Shown: positions 25,376 through 34,511 of the stretch, piece after piece
How the letters are laid out: the number at the start of each line of letters is the position of its first letter
How positions within the stretch are numbered: the first letter of the stretch is position 1
Assembly: GCA_012103375.1 (NCBI GenBank)
Contig: WLWX01000001.1
Location: 1,974,501-2,038,500, forward strand
Direction of reading: 5' to 3'
Length of the DNA: 64,000 nt
Origin: Paracoccaceae bacterium
GTDB lineage: Bacteria > Pseudomonadota > Alphaproteobacteria > Rhodobacterales > Rhodobacteraceae
The notes under the pieces: model-generated
Told to the model about the DNA's origin: nothing
The model's input: the letters and a program-made list of their open reading frames with translations, nothing else
The model's database searches: none
Position numbers and translations under genes: made by a program

Positions 25376-25935
25376 ATCGGGTTGCCCTCCGGATCCATCA
25401 ACTGCATCTCCTGGCGCATGTCAGATAGTGAAGCCGTCTCAGCTCCTGTTTTGCGTTGTCCAACGAAGACGATTTCGCGTCTGGACGTCCAGTACCATCG
25501 GCGCCGCTCCCAAAATATTGATACGCGGATCGTCCCGTCGTTGCCCACCAGTCCATCGTAGTCGAAACGACCGCGGCTGCTGCTTTCAAGAGTGCCGGTG
25601 AAGCGAACACCAGCAGCGGTCGCTTCCGTTTCATAGGGACCCGGGACGAACCCACAGCGCGTGCAGATGTCGGACCAAAAATGGCCATCGTCGAAATAGA
25701 GGCTGTCCTCGAGGTCGGGATTTTCGACTGGTCCGATCATTCCTGAAAAAGAGTGATCATCAAGAATGCCTTCCGCGTCCGCACTTGCAATTCCAGCAAG
25801 AGAGACGAGCATTGCTGCGGCAAAGCCGATAACTGTTCGTCCAAACACTTCCTTCACGTCCTCCAGCTTGCAAGCTAGACGGCGACGCGTCCACACGCAA
25901 TTCATCGTTGCAAATCGGGAATTTTGGTCACCCAC
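25360..25935 (-). CDS. Hypothetical secreted protein, paired with membrane protein
   Basis: The 191-residue reading has a signal-like stretch, VFGRTVIGFAAAMLVSLAGIASADA, about 30 residues in. The true start is probably GTG 25858 (VKEVFGRTV), just after GGAGG, rather than the first codon. The mature part has SDICTRCGF and Trp/Arg-rich WERRRWYWTSRREI. No family is recognised. It overlaps the membrane-protein gene by 16 bp. The pair separates hbd from etfA and may be an acquired or moved segment. Confidence 0.5.
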   Translation of the reverse strand: MGDQNSRFATMNCVWTRRRLACKLEDVKEVFGRTVIGFAAAMLVSLAGIASADAEGILDDHSFSGMIGPVENPDLEDSLYFDDGHFWSDICTRCGFVPGPYETEATAAGVRFTGTLESSSRGRFDYDGLVGNDGTIRVSIFWERRRWYWTSRREIVFVGQRKTGAETASLSDMRQEMQLMDPEGNPMCARF

Positions 25936-25970
25936 ACATAGGCCTCAGACCGGACATCAGAAACACAAAG

Positions 25971-25996
25971 AAAGCCCGCCAATTCCGGCGGGCTTT
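25971..25996 (-). terminator. Intrinsic terminator after etfA
   Basis: AAAGCCCGCC (25971-25980) pairs perfectly with GGCGGGCTTT (25987-25996) across AATTCC. On the minus strand a T-rich stretch (CTTTCTTTGTG) follows. It lies 24 bp beyond the etfA stop and would end the etfBA transcript. Confidence 0.8.
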
Positions 25997-26019
25997 CGCG
26001 GCTTCAATCAGTCCTTGCG

Positions 26020-26946
26020 CTATAGCTTCTCAACCAGCTCCGGAACCGCCGTGAACAGATCCGCGACAAGCCCGTAGTCCGCCACCTGGAAGATCGGCGC
26101 TTCTTCGTCCTTGTTGATCGCGACGATGACTTTGGAGTCCTTCATTCCCGCAAGGTGCTGGATCGCGCCCGAGATACCGACGGCGACGTACAGGTCCGGG
26201 GCCACGACCTTGCCGGTCTGGCCAACCTGCCAGTCGTTCGGGGCATAACCGGAATCGACCGCTGCGCGGGATGCGCCAACCGCGGCGCCCAGCTTGTCGG
26301 CCAATGACTCGATCAGCGCGAAGTCGTCCTTCGATCCGACGCCACGACCACCGGACACGACCACACCGGCGCTGGTCAGCTCGGGCCGGTCGCTGGCGGC
26401 GACCTTGTCTTCGACCCAAGCGGACAGGCCCGGATCGGACGCCGCGCCAGTGTTTTCGACCTGGGCCGACCCGCCGGTCCCGGCGGCATCAAAACTGGCG
26501 GTGCGGATCGAGACGACTTTGGTCGCATCACCCGATTTCACCGTCTGCAAGGCATTCCCGGCATAGATCGGACGTTCGAACGTGTCGGCGTCAATGATCT
26601 CGGTTATGTCCGAGATGACCATGACGTCGAGCAGCGCGGCAACGCGCGGCAGGATATTCTTCGCATCCGTCGTCGCCGGGGCCACGATGTGCGAATAATC
26701 CCCGGCAAGTGACACGATCAGCGCCGCTGACGGTTCCGCCAGCCGGTGACCATAAAGCGCGTCCTCAGCGCAGAGCACTTTGGACACGCCGTCAATCGTC
26801 GCAGCCTCTGCCGCCGCAGCGGCGCAAGTGGCCCCGGCGCATAGCACGGTGATGTCACCCAGCGGGGCGGCGGCGGCCACGGCCTTGGCGGTGGCGTCCA
26901 TCGCCAATTCGCCGTCGTTGACCTCTCCCAAAAGCAGAACAGCCAT
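26020..26946 (-). CDS. etfA: Electron transfer flavoprotein subunit alpha
   Basis: The 308-residue FAD-binding subunit of ETF takes electrons from acyl-CoA dehydrogenases (such as the Mcd-like enzyme here) and hands them to ETF-ubiquinone oxidoreductase. The C-terminal FAD domain has [61 protein letters not shown] and [18 protein letters not shown], the full ETF-alpha signature. Its start overlaps the etfB stop. Confidence 0.97.
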   Translation of the reverse strand: MAVLLLGEVNDGELAMDATAKAVAAAAPLGDITVLCAGATCAAAAAEAATIDGVSKVLCAEDALYGHRLAEPSAALIVSLAGDYSHIVAPATTDAKNILPRVAALLDVMVISDITEIIDADTFERPIYAGNALQTVKSGDATKVVSIRTASFDAAGTGGSAQVENTGAASDPGLSAWVEDKVAASDRPELTSAGVVVSGGRGVGSKDDFALIESLADKLGAAVGASRAAVDSGYAPNDWQVGQTGKVVAPDLYVAVGISGAIQHLAGMKDSKVIVAINKDEEAPIFQVADYGLVADLFTAVPELVEKL

Positions 26947-27704
26947 CAGAGTACCCCCGCTACGTTCAGTTTTTCGACCAGTTCATCGACCGATCCGACG
27001 ATGACGCCGGCTTTGCGTGCCTCAGGCTCACTCGTCTTGACGATCTCCAGCCGGGGGCTGGCATCGACGCCGTAATCTTCTGGCGTCTTCTCATCCAGCG
27101 GCTTCTTCTTGGCCTTCATGATGTTGGGAAGCGAGGCATAGCGCGGTTCGTTCAGGCGCAGGTCCACGGTCACAACCGCAGGCATCTTGATCTTGACGGT
27201 CTGCAAGCCGCCATCAACTTCGCGCGTGACATTGGCGCTGTCGCCGTCGATCTCCAGCCCGCTGGCGAAGGTGCCTTGCGACCAGCCCATCAGCGCGGCC
27301 AGCATCTGGCCGGTGGCGTTCATGTCATTGTCGATCGCCTGCTTGCCGCAAAGCACCAGGCCCGGCGCTTCTTCGTCAACAACCGCTTTCAGCAGTTTGG
27401 CGACGGTCAGCGGCTCGATGTCGTTGTGCACGTCATCGCTGGCGATGATCAGGATCGCGCGATCCGCACCCATGGCCAGTGCTGTGCGCAGGGTTTCCTG
27501 ATTCTGCTTCACCCCGACCGACACGGCGATGATTTCTTCGGCCTGACCGGCCTCTTTCAAGCGGATCGCCTGTTCGACGGCAATCTCGTCAAACGGGTTC
27601 ATCGACATTTTCACATTGGCAAGGTCGACCCCGGAACCATCCGCTTTGACACGGACTTTCACGTTATAGTCGATCACTCGCTTGACAGGCACCAGGACCT
27701 TCAT
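26946..27704 (-). CDS. etfB: Electron transfer flavoprotein subunit beta
   Basis: This is the 252-residue partner of EtfA. It begins [20 protein letters not shown] and contains the AMP-binding [24 protein letters not shown] and the signature [22 protein letters not shown] with the recognition-loop region. It is the first gene of etfB-etfA; a TCCTC sequence upstream of the minus-strand start marks the ribosome-binding site. Confidence 0.97.
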   Translation of the reverse strand: MKVLVPVKRVIDYNVKVRVKADGSGVDLANVKMSMNPFDEIAVEQAIRLKEAGQAEEIIAVSVGVKQNQETLRTALAMGADRAILIIASDDVHNDIEPLTVAKLLKAVVDEEAPGLVLCGKQAIDNDMNATGQMLAALMGWSQGTFASGLEIDGDSANVTREVDGGLQTVKIKMPAVVTVDLRLNEPRYASLPNIMKAKKKPLDEKTPEDYGVDASPRLEIVKTSEPEARKAGVIVGSVDELVEKLNVAGVL

Positions 27705-27907
27705 CGCGCAGTTCTCCTCAGGTTATCGCCCGGCAAGCCCCGGGTGGCATGCGTCTGTTAGCCGAGTGTGTGGTGCGGAAACAGGAAAAAAGCGACACCG
27801 AAGGGTGGCGCAACGTCGCGCTTTTCCTCATGGGTTCTGGCCCTAGTCCCGTGGCGCTGCGCTTCCGTGCGCCGGTGCGTCCACTGGACGCCCCGCCGGT
27901 TCGGTCC

Positions 27908-28480
27908 TCACCGGTTTGCGCCCGGAATCCACAGCACGTCGGCCTTGCCGTCATCATTGGCGATCCGTGCGGCAACAAAGAACCAGTCGGACAAACGGTT
28001 GAGGTATTTGATTGCCGCCGGGTTGACCTGTTCGGTGCCTGCCAATTCCACCGCCAGTCGTTCCGCCCGGCGCGCAACGGTGCGGCACAGGTGCAGATGC
28101 GCGGCCAGTGCTGATCCGCCTGGCAGGATAAAGCTGCGCAGCGGTTCCAGCGCGTCGTTCATGGCATCAATCTCGGCCTCCAGCCGGTCGGTTTGCGCCG
28201 TGACGATCCGCAGCGGCGGATATTCGGCGGTGGCGTCCTTCTCCATTTCAGGGCGGCAAAGGTCTGCGCCCAGATCGAACAGGTCGTTCTGGATCATGGC
28301 AAGCCGGGGGGCGAGTGTCCCGTCAGCGTGCAAAGCGGCAAGGCCAACGGTCGCATTCAACTCATCAACCGTGCCATAGGCGCCGACACGCGCCGAATGT
28401 TTCGCGACCCGTTCGCCGTTGCCCAGCGCCGTATCGCCGCCGTCACCGGTGCGTGTGTAGATCTTGTTCAGGACAACCAT
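27908..28480 (-). CDS. ATP:cob(I)alamin adenosyltransferase (PduO type)
   Basis: The 190-residue trimeric enzyme makes adenosylcobalamin, the cofactor for methylmalonyl- and ethylmalonyl-CoA mutases. The N-terminal ATP-binding motif is IYTRTGDGGDTALGNG, followed by GTVDELNATVG and, further on, FILPGGSALAAHLHLCRTVARRAER and LNRLSDWFFVAARI. It matches the PduO/MMAB family, not CobA. It is on the same strand as, and upstream of, small-protein and ETF genes, in line with the mutase chaperone MeaB found at 62454. Confidence 0.93.
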   Translation of the reverse strand: MVVLNKIYTRTGDGGDTALGNGERVAKHSARVGAYGTVDELNATVGLAALHADGTLAPRLAMIQNDLFDLGADLCRPEMEKDATAEYPPLRIVTAQTDRLEAEIDAMNDALEPLRSFILPGGSALAAHLHLCRTVARRAERLAVELAGTEQVNPAAIKYLNRLSDWFFVAARIANDDGKADVLWIPGANR

Positions 28481-28482
28481 GC

Positions 28483-28689
28483 TCAGCCCCCCATGCGGCG
28501 GAAGAAGACGAACGCCAAAATCACGGCAACCGCAATCGCCTGCGCCAAGATCCTGTAACGCATGATCTTGTTGGCGTGCTTGCGGTTGAATTCGCCACCC
28601 TTGGCGAAGGTGCCGATGCCAAACAGCAGGATCGCCAGCACCACAAGGGTGGAAATGGCGACGACGATAAACAGCGGGTCATTCAGCAT
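28483..28689 (-). CDS. Twin transmembrane helix small protein (HIG1-like)
   Basis: The 68-residue protein has two membrane helices (FIVVAISTLVVLAILLFGIGTF and ILAQAIAVAVILAFVFF) joined by a basic loop, GGEFNRKHANKIMRYR, matching the HIG1-type small protein family of alphaproteobacteria. Related proteins in mitochondria associate with cytochrome oxidase. It ends 2 bp before the adenosyltransferase start, so the two are co-transcribed. Confidence 0.8.
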   Translation of the reverse strand: MLNDPLFIVVAISTLVVLAILLFGIGTFAKGGEFNRKHANKIMRYRILAQAIAVAVILAFVFFRRMGG

Positions 28690-28796
28690 TGCAGGCTCCG
28701 TTCCGTTTGGCCGCTATGTAGACCGCGCCGGGCGAAAGTGTAACTGCCGCGCCGCAGTTCGCCCTTTGGCGGGGTCGACCAGACACCATCCCGGAC

Positions 28797-29555
28797 CTAG
28801 GCGCGGCTTGAAAGATACCGGAAGAACGCCGACGCGCCCCAGCCCGCGGCAATGGCGATGAACAGCGACAGCAACCCATAGGCCACCGGGTTGTCATGCG
28901 CCAGATTGAACAAAAACCGCTCTAGCCCGACCTTGCGCACATCAATTGTCGTATCGAACTGCGAGATGACGCGCCCCGCGTTGGTCAGGTATATCCGCGC
29001 CTGATAGACACCTTCGATCAGATTTGCAGGCAGTGCCACCGAGGTCTGGAACAACGTCGCACTTTCCAGAAGAACCGCGCCCTCGTTCATCTGATACAGT
29101 GAATTCGCGGTGCGAATTCGGATCAGCGCTTCGGTAAAGCTTTCAGGATCCGCGATCCCCATCGGCGCACCGACAGAGCGGATCGCGCGCGGGATGCTGA
29201 TTTTGTGGCGCAGATACTCGACATCCGCCAGAACATCGCGCAACGGACCCGAGGTCGAAACCGCATAGAAACTGGGGGCTGCATCAACCTCGACCGCATC
29301 GGCGTTGATCCAGATGCCAGCCTGCTTTTCCTTGCGCCGGACCACCACCGGTTTGTCAGGTCCGGCGACGGTGATGACGATGCCCAGGTCTTCGTCACCT
29401 TCCGGCGCATCCCGCTTTACGGCACCGAATATGGTAATCTCGGACCCGTCGAAATTCGCGGTGATCGACACTCGGTTTTGCGTCAGCGAGGCGATGACCT
29501 CTTGCGCGGCAACCGGGGACGCCAGCATCACAAGGATCAGCGCCAGGCGGATCAT
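28797..29555 (-). CDS. TIGR02186 family transmembrane protein
   Basis: The 252-residue protein has a signal peptide (LALILVMLASPVAAQ), a periplasmic region with SITANFDGSEITIFGAV and GIWINADAVEV, and one C-terminal membrane helix (AYGLLSLFIAIAAGWGASAFF). This is the layout of the TIGR02186 family, found next to TauE-type transporters. ATG 29555 overlaps the TauE stop (4 bp), so the two are coupled. It is a possible accessory subunit of an anion or sulfite exporter; no direct evidence. Confidence 0.8.
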   Translation of the reverse strand: MIRLALILVMLASPVAAQEVIASLTQNRVSITANFDGSEITIFGAVKRDAPEGDEDLGIVITVAGPDKPVVVRRKEKQAGIWINADAVEVDAAPSFYAVSTSGPLRDVLADVEYLRHKISIPRAIRSVGAPMGIADPESFTEALIRIRTANSLYQMNEGAVLLESATLFQTSVALPANLIEGVYQARIYLTNAGRVISQFDTTIDVRKVGLERFLFNLAHDNPVAYGLLSLFIAIAAGWGASAFFRYLSSRA

Positions 29556-30472
29556 CCGTGGCCCCCCGCCGCACCCAGCGAATAGAGCTCGGACGGTTGC
29601 AGCAACAGATCCATCGCCAGCTTGCCACAGACCGCCAGAACCATAATGGCCAGCGCGATGCGCAATTGTTCCGCCTTCAGTTTCACCCCGATCCGCGTGC
29701 CGATCTGCGCCCCGATGACGCCCCCGATCAGCAACAGAACGGCCAGCATCATGTCGACGGTGAAGTTGGTCGTCGCGTGCAGCATGGTGGTGAATGCGGT
29801 CACCAGAATGATTTGAAACAGCGACGTGCCAACCACAACTTTCGTCGGCATGCCAAGGATATAGATCATCGCCGGAACCATGATAAAGCCGCCGCCAACG
29901 CCCATGATCGCCGCCAGTATGCCGACAACGATGCCCACGACAATCGGCGGAATGACCGACAGATACAGCCCCGAGGTGCGGAACTTCATCTTGAAGGGCA
30001 GGGCGTGAATCCAGTTGTGCTTCTTGCGCACAGGCCGCGCGCCGGGCTTCTTGGAACGCCGGATCGCGCGCAGGCTTTCGACGAACATCAGCGCACCGAT
30101 GATGCCAAGGAACACCACGTAGCACAGCGTCACCAGCAGATCGACCTGACCCAGCGACTTCAGATAGTTGAAGATCTGAACACCCAGGGCCGCCCCGATC
30201 AGGCCGCCCACCTGCAACACGGCGCCCATCTTCAGGTCAACGGTCTTGCGTTTCAGATGCGCCAGAACCCCCGAAAAGGACGAGGCGACAATCTGGTTCG
30301 CCTCGGTCGCGACGGCCACCGCCGGAGGGATACCGATAAAGAACAGCAGCGGCGTCATCAGGAAACCGCCACCGACACCGAACATTCCCGACAGCACACC
30401 GACGATCCCGCCCAACCCAAGAAGGAGGAAGGCGTTCACTGAAACCTCGGCTATGGGCAGGTAGATGTTCAT
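29552..30472 (-). CDS. TSUP family transporter (TauE/SafE type)
   Basis: The 306-residue inner-membrane protein has about eight helices in two halves, each opening with a GxLSGxFGVGGGFLMTP-type motif (VLSGMFGVGGGFLMTPLL; LAAIMGVGGGFIMVPAM). TSUP proteins export sulfite or organosulfonates. A basic cytoplasmic loop lies mid-protein (RRSKKPGARPVRKKH). It is followed by the TIGR02186 gene with a 4-bp overlap. The substrate is inferred from family only. Confidence 0.85.
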   Translation of the reverse strand: MNIYLPIAEVSVNAFLLLGLGGIVGVLSGMFGVGGGFLMTPLLFFIGIPPAVAVATEANQIVASSFSGVLAHLKRKTVDLKMGAVLQVGGLIGAALGVQIFNYLKSLGQVDLLVTLCYVVFLGIIGALMFVESLRAIRRSKKPGARPVRKKHNWIHALPFKMKFRTSGLYLSVIPPIVVGIVVGILAAIMGVGGGFIMVPAMIYILGMPTKVVVGTSLFQIILVTAFTTMLHATTNFTVDMMLAVLLLIGGVIGAQIGTRIGVKLKAEQLRIALAIMVLAVCGKLAMDLLLQPSELYSLGAAGGHG

Positions 30473-30910
30473 CAGCGTTCCGAATGGATGGCTGCGTCAT
30501 AGCGAAGGTAAGGCGACTTGAAAACCGTCAAGCTGACGCAGGGGGCTATCACAGGCCGGTGGACAGCGCCCGGCGCAAGATACGTTCCAGCTTGGCAGCA
30601 CCCACTGGGGCCATCAGTTTAGTATGGGCGTGGCTGATCGATTCGTCGCCCATCCCCTGCGCCATATTGGTGATCGCCGACACAGCGGCGCAGCGCAGCC
30701 CCAGGAACCGGCCCAGGATCACCTCGGGGACAGTTGACATGCCGACAGCGTCCGCCCCCAGGATCTTCTGTGCCCGGATCTCGGCCGGGGTTTCGAAGGA
30801 TGGGCCCGAATACCAGGCATAGACGCCCTCGTTCAGGCCAATCCCCTCGGCCTTGGCGGCGGCCAGAAGCGCGGCGCGAAGGCCCGGATCATAGGCATCG
30901 CCCATGGGCC

Positions 30911-32445
30911 AATTTTGTTGAAAAACTCCTGCTTGATCGAGGGCTATGGCGCTGATTCAATCCTCTCAACAAGCGGGAGGATCAGCCATGATGGGACCGA
31001 GGCAGGAAGCACAGGCGGCGCTGTTCTATGAGTTCTCGCTGGAAGACCATGTCCCGCAAGATCACCTGCTGCGATCGATTGATCGTTTCGTCGATCTGAG
31101 CAGCATCCGCGCCCATCTTGCCGATTTCTACAGCCACACCGGTCGTCCTTCGATCGATCCTGAACTGCTGATCCGGATGCTGATCGTCGGTTACTGCTTC
31201 GGCATCCGGTCCGAGCGGCGGCTCTGTGAAGAGGTACACTTGAACCTCGCGTACAGGTGGTTTTGTCGGCTCGACCTGGCCGATCGGGTGCCGGATCACT
31301 CGACCTTTTCAAAGAACCGGCATGGTCGGTTCCGCGAGAGTGAGCTGCTGCGCCATCTCTTCGAGACCACGGTCGCGCGATGCATCGCCGAAGGTCTCGT
31401 CAGCGGTCAGCGCCTGGCCGTCGATGCCAGCTTGATCGAGGCGGATGCCAACAAGCAGTACTCTGCGCCAAAGGAAGAATGGGACATTGCGCGGATCGAT
31501 GCAGACGCTGCACCCCGCGCGGTCCGCGAGTATCTCGACACTCTGGATGAGGCCGCATTCGGAGCAGCGACACCGGTCGAGCCAAAGTTCACGTCCTATT
31601 CCGACCCAGCCAGCCAGTGGACGGCGGCGCGTAAGGGTCCCGCATTTTTTGCCTACTCCGACAACTATCTCATCGATACCGATCATGGTGTCATCGTCGA
31701 CGTGGAAGCGACACGGTCGATCCGTCAAGCCGAGGTGGGGTCAACCAAGACGATGCTGAAGCGGGCCAAAGAGCGCTTCGATCTTCATCCCGAACGGCTG
31801 ATCGCCGACACCGCCTACGGATCGGGACCCATGCTCGGATGGCTGGTGGGTGAAAAGATCGCACCGCACATCCCGGTCTTCGACAAAGCCGGGCGCACCG
31901 ATGGCACCTGGTCCCGAGCTGACTTCGAATGGGATGCCGAGAACAATCAATACATCTGCCCGGAAGGCGAGGCTCTGAAGCAGTTCCGCCGAAACTACTC
32001 CGACCCCAATCGCGGCCCAACCGGCAAGGGCGTGGCCAAGTACCAAGCGCTGAAGCACACCTGCCAATCCTGTCCTTCCAAGCCGAAGTGCTGCCCGAAT
32101 GCCGACGCCCGTAAGATCACCCGTGAGGAACATGAGGACGCTCGCGACATCGCCCGCGCAATCGCCAAAACGCCGCAATACAAGATCTCGGTGAAGCTCC
32201 GGAAGAAGGTCGAAATGCTCTTTGCCCACCTCAAGCGCATTCTCGGCCTGGGACGGCTCCGATTACGTGGACCATGCGGCGCAAATGACGAATTCCTGCT
32301 CGCCGCCACTGCCCAAAACCTTCGCAAACTGGCAAAGATCTTTCCTGCACCGCAGCAAACGCGCAAAGCCTGATCAGAAAGGCGCTCGCGCTATGTTCAA
32401 ATCGCTACTTTCTGCGCCCGCAACACGTTGTTTTTCCACAGAATC
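30911..32445 (+). mobile_element. IS1182-family insertion sequence
   Basis: This is a 1535-bp element with imperfect inverted ends: AATTTTGTTGAAAAAC on the left against GATTCTGTGGAAAAAC on the right, read inward. Flanks are GGCC (30907-30910) and GGCA (32446-32449), a 4-bp target repeat with one change. Its ends resemble those of the 218-bp MITEs at 3390 and 51499. It carries one transposase gene and interrupts punA. Confidence 0.88.
30988..32373 (+). CDS. IS1182-family transposase
   Basis: The protein of about 461 residues has the N-terminal block DHLLRSIDRFVDLS and SIDPELLIRMLIVGYCFGIRSERRLCEEV, catalytic-core pieces VDASLIEADAN and DTAYGSG, the Cys-rich segment CQSCPSKPKCCPN and C-terminal LFAHLKRILGLGRLRLRG. 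ATG 30988 is chosen over ATG 30946 because GGGAGG lies 7 bp upstream. The frame is open throughout, so the element may still be active. Confidence 0.9.
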   Translation: MMGPRQEAQAALFYEFSLEDHVPQDHLLRSIDRFVDLSSIRAHLADFYSHTGRPSIDPELLIRMLIVGYCFGIRSERRLCEEVHLNLAYRWFCRLDLADRVPDHSTFSKNRHGRFRESELLRHLFETTVARCIAEGLVSGQRLAVDASLIEADANKQYSAPKEEWDIARIDADAAPRAVREYLDTLDEAAFGAATPVEPKFTSYSDPASQWTAARKGPAFFAYSDNYLIDTDHGVIVDVEATRSIRQAEVGSTKTMLKRAKERFDLHPERLIADTAYGSGPMLGWLVGEKIAPHIPVFDKAGRTDGTWSRADFEWDAENNQYICPEGEALKQFRRNYSDPNRGPTGKGVAKYQALKHTCQSCPSKPKCCPNADARKITREEHEDARDIARAIAKTPQYKISVKLRKKVEMLFAHLKRILGLGRLRLRGPCGANDEFLLAATAQNLRKLAKIFPAPQQTRKA

Positions 32446-32897
32446 GGCACAAAGCGGTCGTCCGACTGTTCGCCGATCAGCGGATTAAGCCCTGAGAAAT
32501 TGATATGATCACTCAGCAACATCAACTTGCCGGGCGGGATGTCCGGGCGCATTGAACCCGCGGCATTGGTCGCAATCAGGGTCGAGGCACCAAGCGCTTT
32601 GAGCACTTCCAGCGGCAGGCGCATCGCGTCCCCGCGCCCGCTTTCATAGTAATGCGAGCGTCCGCCGAATATCGCAACGCGGGTGCCTTCCAGATCGCCG
32701 ATCACCAGCTGCGGATTGTGGCCCGATACGCCCGCATGGGGAAACCCCGGCAGGTCTTTGTAGGGGATGGCAACGCCGTCCACCGCCTCGGCCAGATGCC
32801 CAAGGCCCGAACCCAGGATCAGCCCGGCGGACACCGGTGCGATCCCCGCGCGGTCACGGATCAGTTTGGTCAGGGATTGCAGGCTCATATGCGTCGA

Positions 32898-33878
32898 TCA
32901 GCGTTCTTTGACATAGGGTTCGCCACCGGCGCACGGCGGGATCGCCTTGCCGACGAATCCGGCCAGAATGACCACGGTCAGGATATAGGGCAGCGCGTCA
33001 AGCAGCTGACCGGGAACGTCAAACCGCAGCAGACTGTTCACCGCATCGGGCCTGAGTGACAGCGATTGCAGGAACCCGAACAGAAGGCAGGCGAACAGCG
33101 CATACCAGGGCCGCCACTTGGCAAAGATCAGCGCCGCCAGCGCGATAAACCCGCGCCCTGCCGTCATCTCTTTGCCGAAGCCCGCGGCCAGCCCGGTCGC
33201 CAGATAGGCCCCCGCCAGCCCGCACAGCAATCCGGCGATTCCGACGGCGATGTATCGCAGGGTCGTCACGCTGACACCGGCGGTATCAACCGCACCGGGG
33301 TTTTCGCCCACCGCGCGCAGCCGCAGGCCGAACCGGGTTCGAAACAGGATGTACCAGGTGATCGGCACTGTGATCAGTGCAACATAGGTCAGGAACGTGT
33401 GGCCCGAAATCAGCTCGGAATACAGCTGCATCAAGGGCGAGGCATTTCGGATATCCTCGGATCGTTCCAGCGCACCGGGCCAGTTCAGCCCCTCAAACCG
33501 CGCCGCGCCGGAAACCGCCGGGGTGCGGCCGCCCTGGCCGAACCAGTTCTGCGCAATCAGCACGGTGAACCCGGCGGCCAGAAAGTTGATCGCCACGCCC
33601 GAGATCAGCTGATTGCCCCGGAACGTGACCGAAGCAACGCCATGCACCGCCGCAAGCGCCATCGAACCGGCAATGCCCGCCAGCATGCCCAGCCAGACAC
33701 TGCCGGTGGTATAGGCGAAGGCGGCGGAAAAGAACGCAGCGATTAGCATCTTGCCTTCCAGCCCGATATCGAAAATCCCCGACCGCTCGCTAAACAATCC
33801 GGCCAAACAGGCGAACAGCAGCGGCGTGGCCAGTCGCAGGGACGAGTCAAGAATTTGCAGGATGGTAAGCAGATCCAT
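32898..33878 (-). CDS. Nucleoside-type ABC transporter permease (second permease)
   Basis: The 326-residue membrane protein of the BMP-linked permease family (YufQ/NupQ-like) has about eight to nine helices, GIFDIGLEGKMLIAAFFSA near the N-terminus and the cytoplasmic loop TRFGLRLRAVGENPGAVDTAGV that contacts the ATPase. With the other permease, the ATPase and the BMP lipoprotein-type binding protein it should import purine or other nucleosides. It ends just before the punA start, a matched transport-salvage operon. A LysE gene separates it from its partner permease. Confidence 0.88.
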   Translation of the reverse strand: MDLLTILQILDSSLRLATPLLFACLAGLFSERSGIFDIGLEGKMLIAAFFSAAFAYTTGSVWLGMLAGIAGSMALAAVHGVASVTFRGNQLISGVAINFLAAGFTVLIAQNWFGQGGRTPAVSGAARFEGLNWPGALERSEDIRNASPLMQLYSELISGHTFLTYVALITVPITWYILFRTRFGLRLRAVGENPGAVDTAGVSVTTLRYIAVGIAGLLCGLAGAYLATGLAAGFGKEMTAGRGFIALAALIFAKWRPWYALFACLLFGFLQSLSLRPDAVNSLLRFDVPGQLLDALPYILTVVILAGFVGKAIPPCAGGEPYVKER

Positions 33879-33881
33879 GTC

Positions 33882-34508
33882 TCAGATCCTCGTCGTGGCT
33901 AGTTTGAAAGCAGCAAAGGCGAAGAACGCCCCCAGCGCACCCTCGACCCAGCGGCGGGCGTGGGCATAAATCGCGCGGAACGGTGTCGAGGACAGCGCGA
34001 CGGCCCAAAGTCCGTGCCCGCCGAACGAGATGGCGAAAGCGCCAATCAGGAAGATCAGCACCACCGGCAACGGCGCCTGACCCAGACCACCGAGGGCTGC
34101 GACCGCTAACCAAAAGACCATCGCCTTGGGATTGATCAACTGCATTAGGAAACCATAGGCGATGCTGGACCCCGTCCTATGTGGCGGCTTGGCTGACGGC
34201 GGCGGAGGTGGGCTTAGCGATCTGCGGAAGGCCCCGTAGGCAAGCCAGACCAGAAAGGCAGCCCCCAACAGTTTCAGCCCGGTGGCGATCCAGGCAAATT
34301 CTGCCCAGATCGGGGCCAACCCCATGACTGTGGCCGCGGCCATCAGTATGGCGGCCAACCCGATGCCCAGACAGGCCAGCACGGCGGGGCGACGCCCCTG
34401 CGACGTGGCAAGCCCGAGGTTCAGCGCCACACCGGGTCCGGGCGACGCGACGCCCGTTGCCTGAACGCCCCAGGACAACAGCAGATTGGGAAGCCACTCA
34501 GCCAGCAT
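33882..34508 (-). CDS. LysE family translocator
   Basis: The 208-residue exporter of the LysE/RhtB family has about six helices: LLLSWGVQATGVASPGPGVALNLGLATSQGRR is the family N-terminal motif (usual form SPGP). Members export amino acids or similar solutes. It is placed with 3-bp spacers between the two nucleoside-transporter permease genes, so it is transcribed within that operon. Whether it works with nucleosides or is a chance insertion cannot be said. Confidence 0.85.
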   Translation of the reverse strand: MLAEWLPNLLLSWGVQATGVASPGPGVALNLGLATSQGRRPAVLACLGIGLAAILMAAATVMGLAPIWAEFAWIATGLKLLGAAFLVWLAYGAFRRSLSPPPPPSAKPPHRTGSSIAYGFLMQLINPKAMVFWLAVAALGGLGQAPLPVVLIFLIGAFAISFGGHGLWAVALSSTPFRAIYAHARRWVEGALGAFFAFAAFKLATTRI

Positions 34509-34511
34509 CGC

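Larger units (their letters stand above)
30549..32888 (-). pseudogene. punA: Purine nucleoside phosphorylase, split by an IS1182-family element
   Basis: The N-terminal part (32446-32888) has GLILGSGLGHLAE, GRSHYYE and TNAAGSMRPD, and runs to DDRFVP. The C-terminal part (30549-30906) resumes with MGDAYDPGLR and has YAWYSGPSFETPAEIR and SAITNMAQG. Removing 30911-32445 with one 4-bp repeat rejoins the frame exactly: TTTGTGCCCATGGGC. The enzyme would cleave purine nucleosides to base and ribose-1-phosphate, fitting the nucleoside ABC transporter upstream on the same strand. Neither fragment should be active. Confidence 0.9.

Noticed and set aside
27782-27828. Possible terminator hairpin (GGAAAAAAGCGAC / GTCGCGCTTTTCC) between etfB and the adenosyltransferase gene
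   Set aside because: The stem has mismatches and a long loop and lies upstream of etfB; the evidence is too weak to list.
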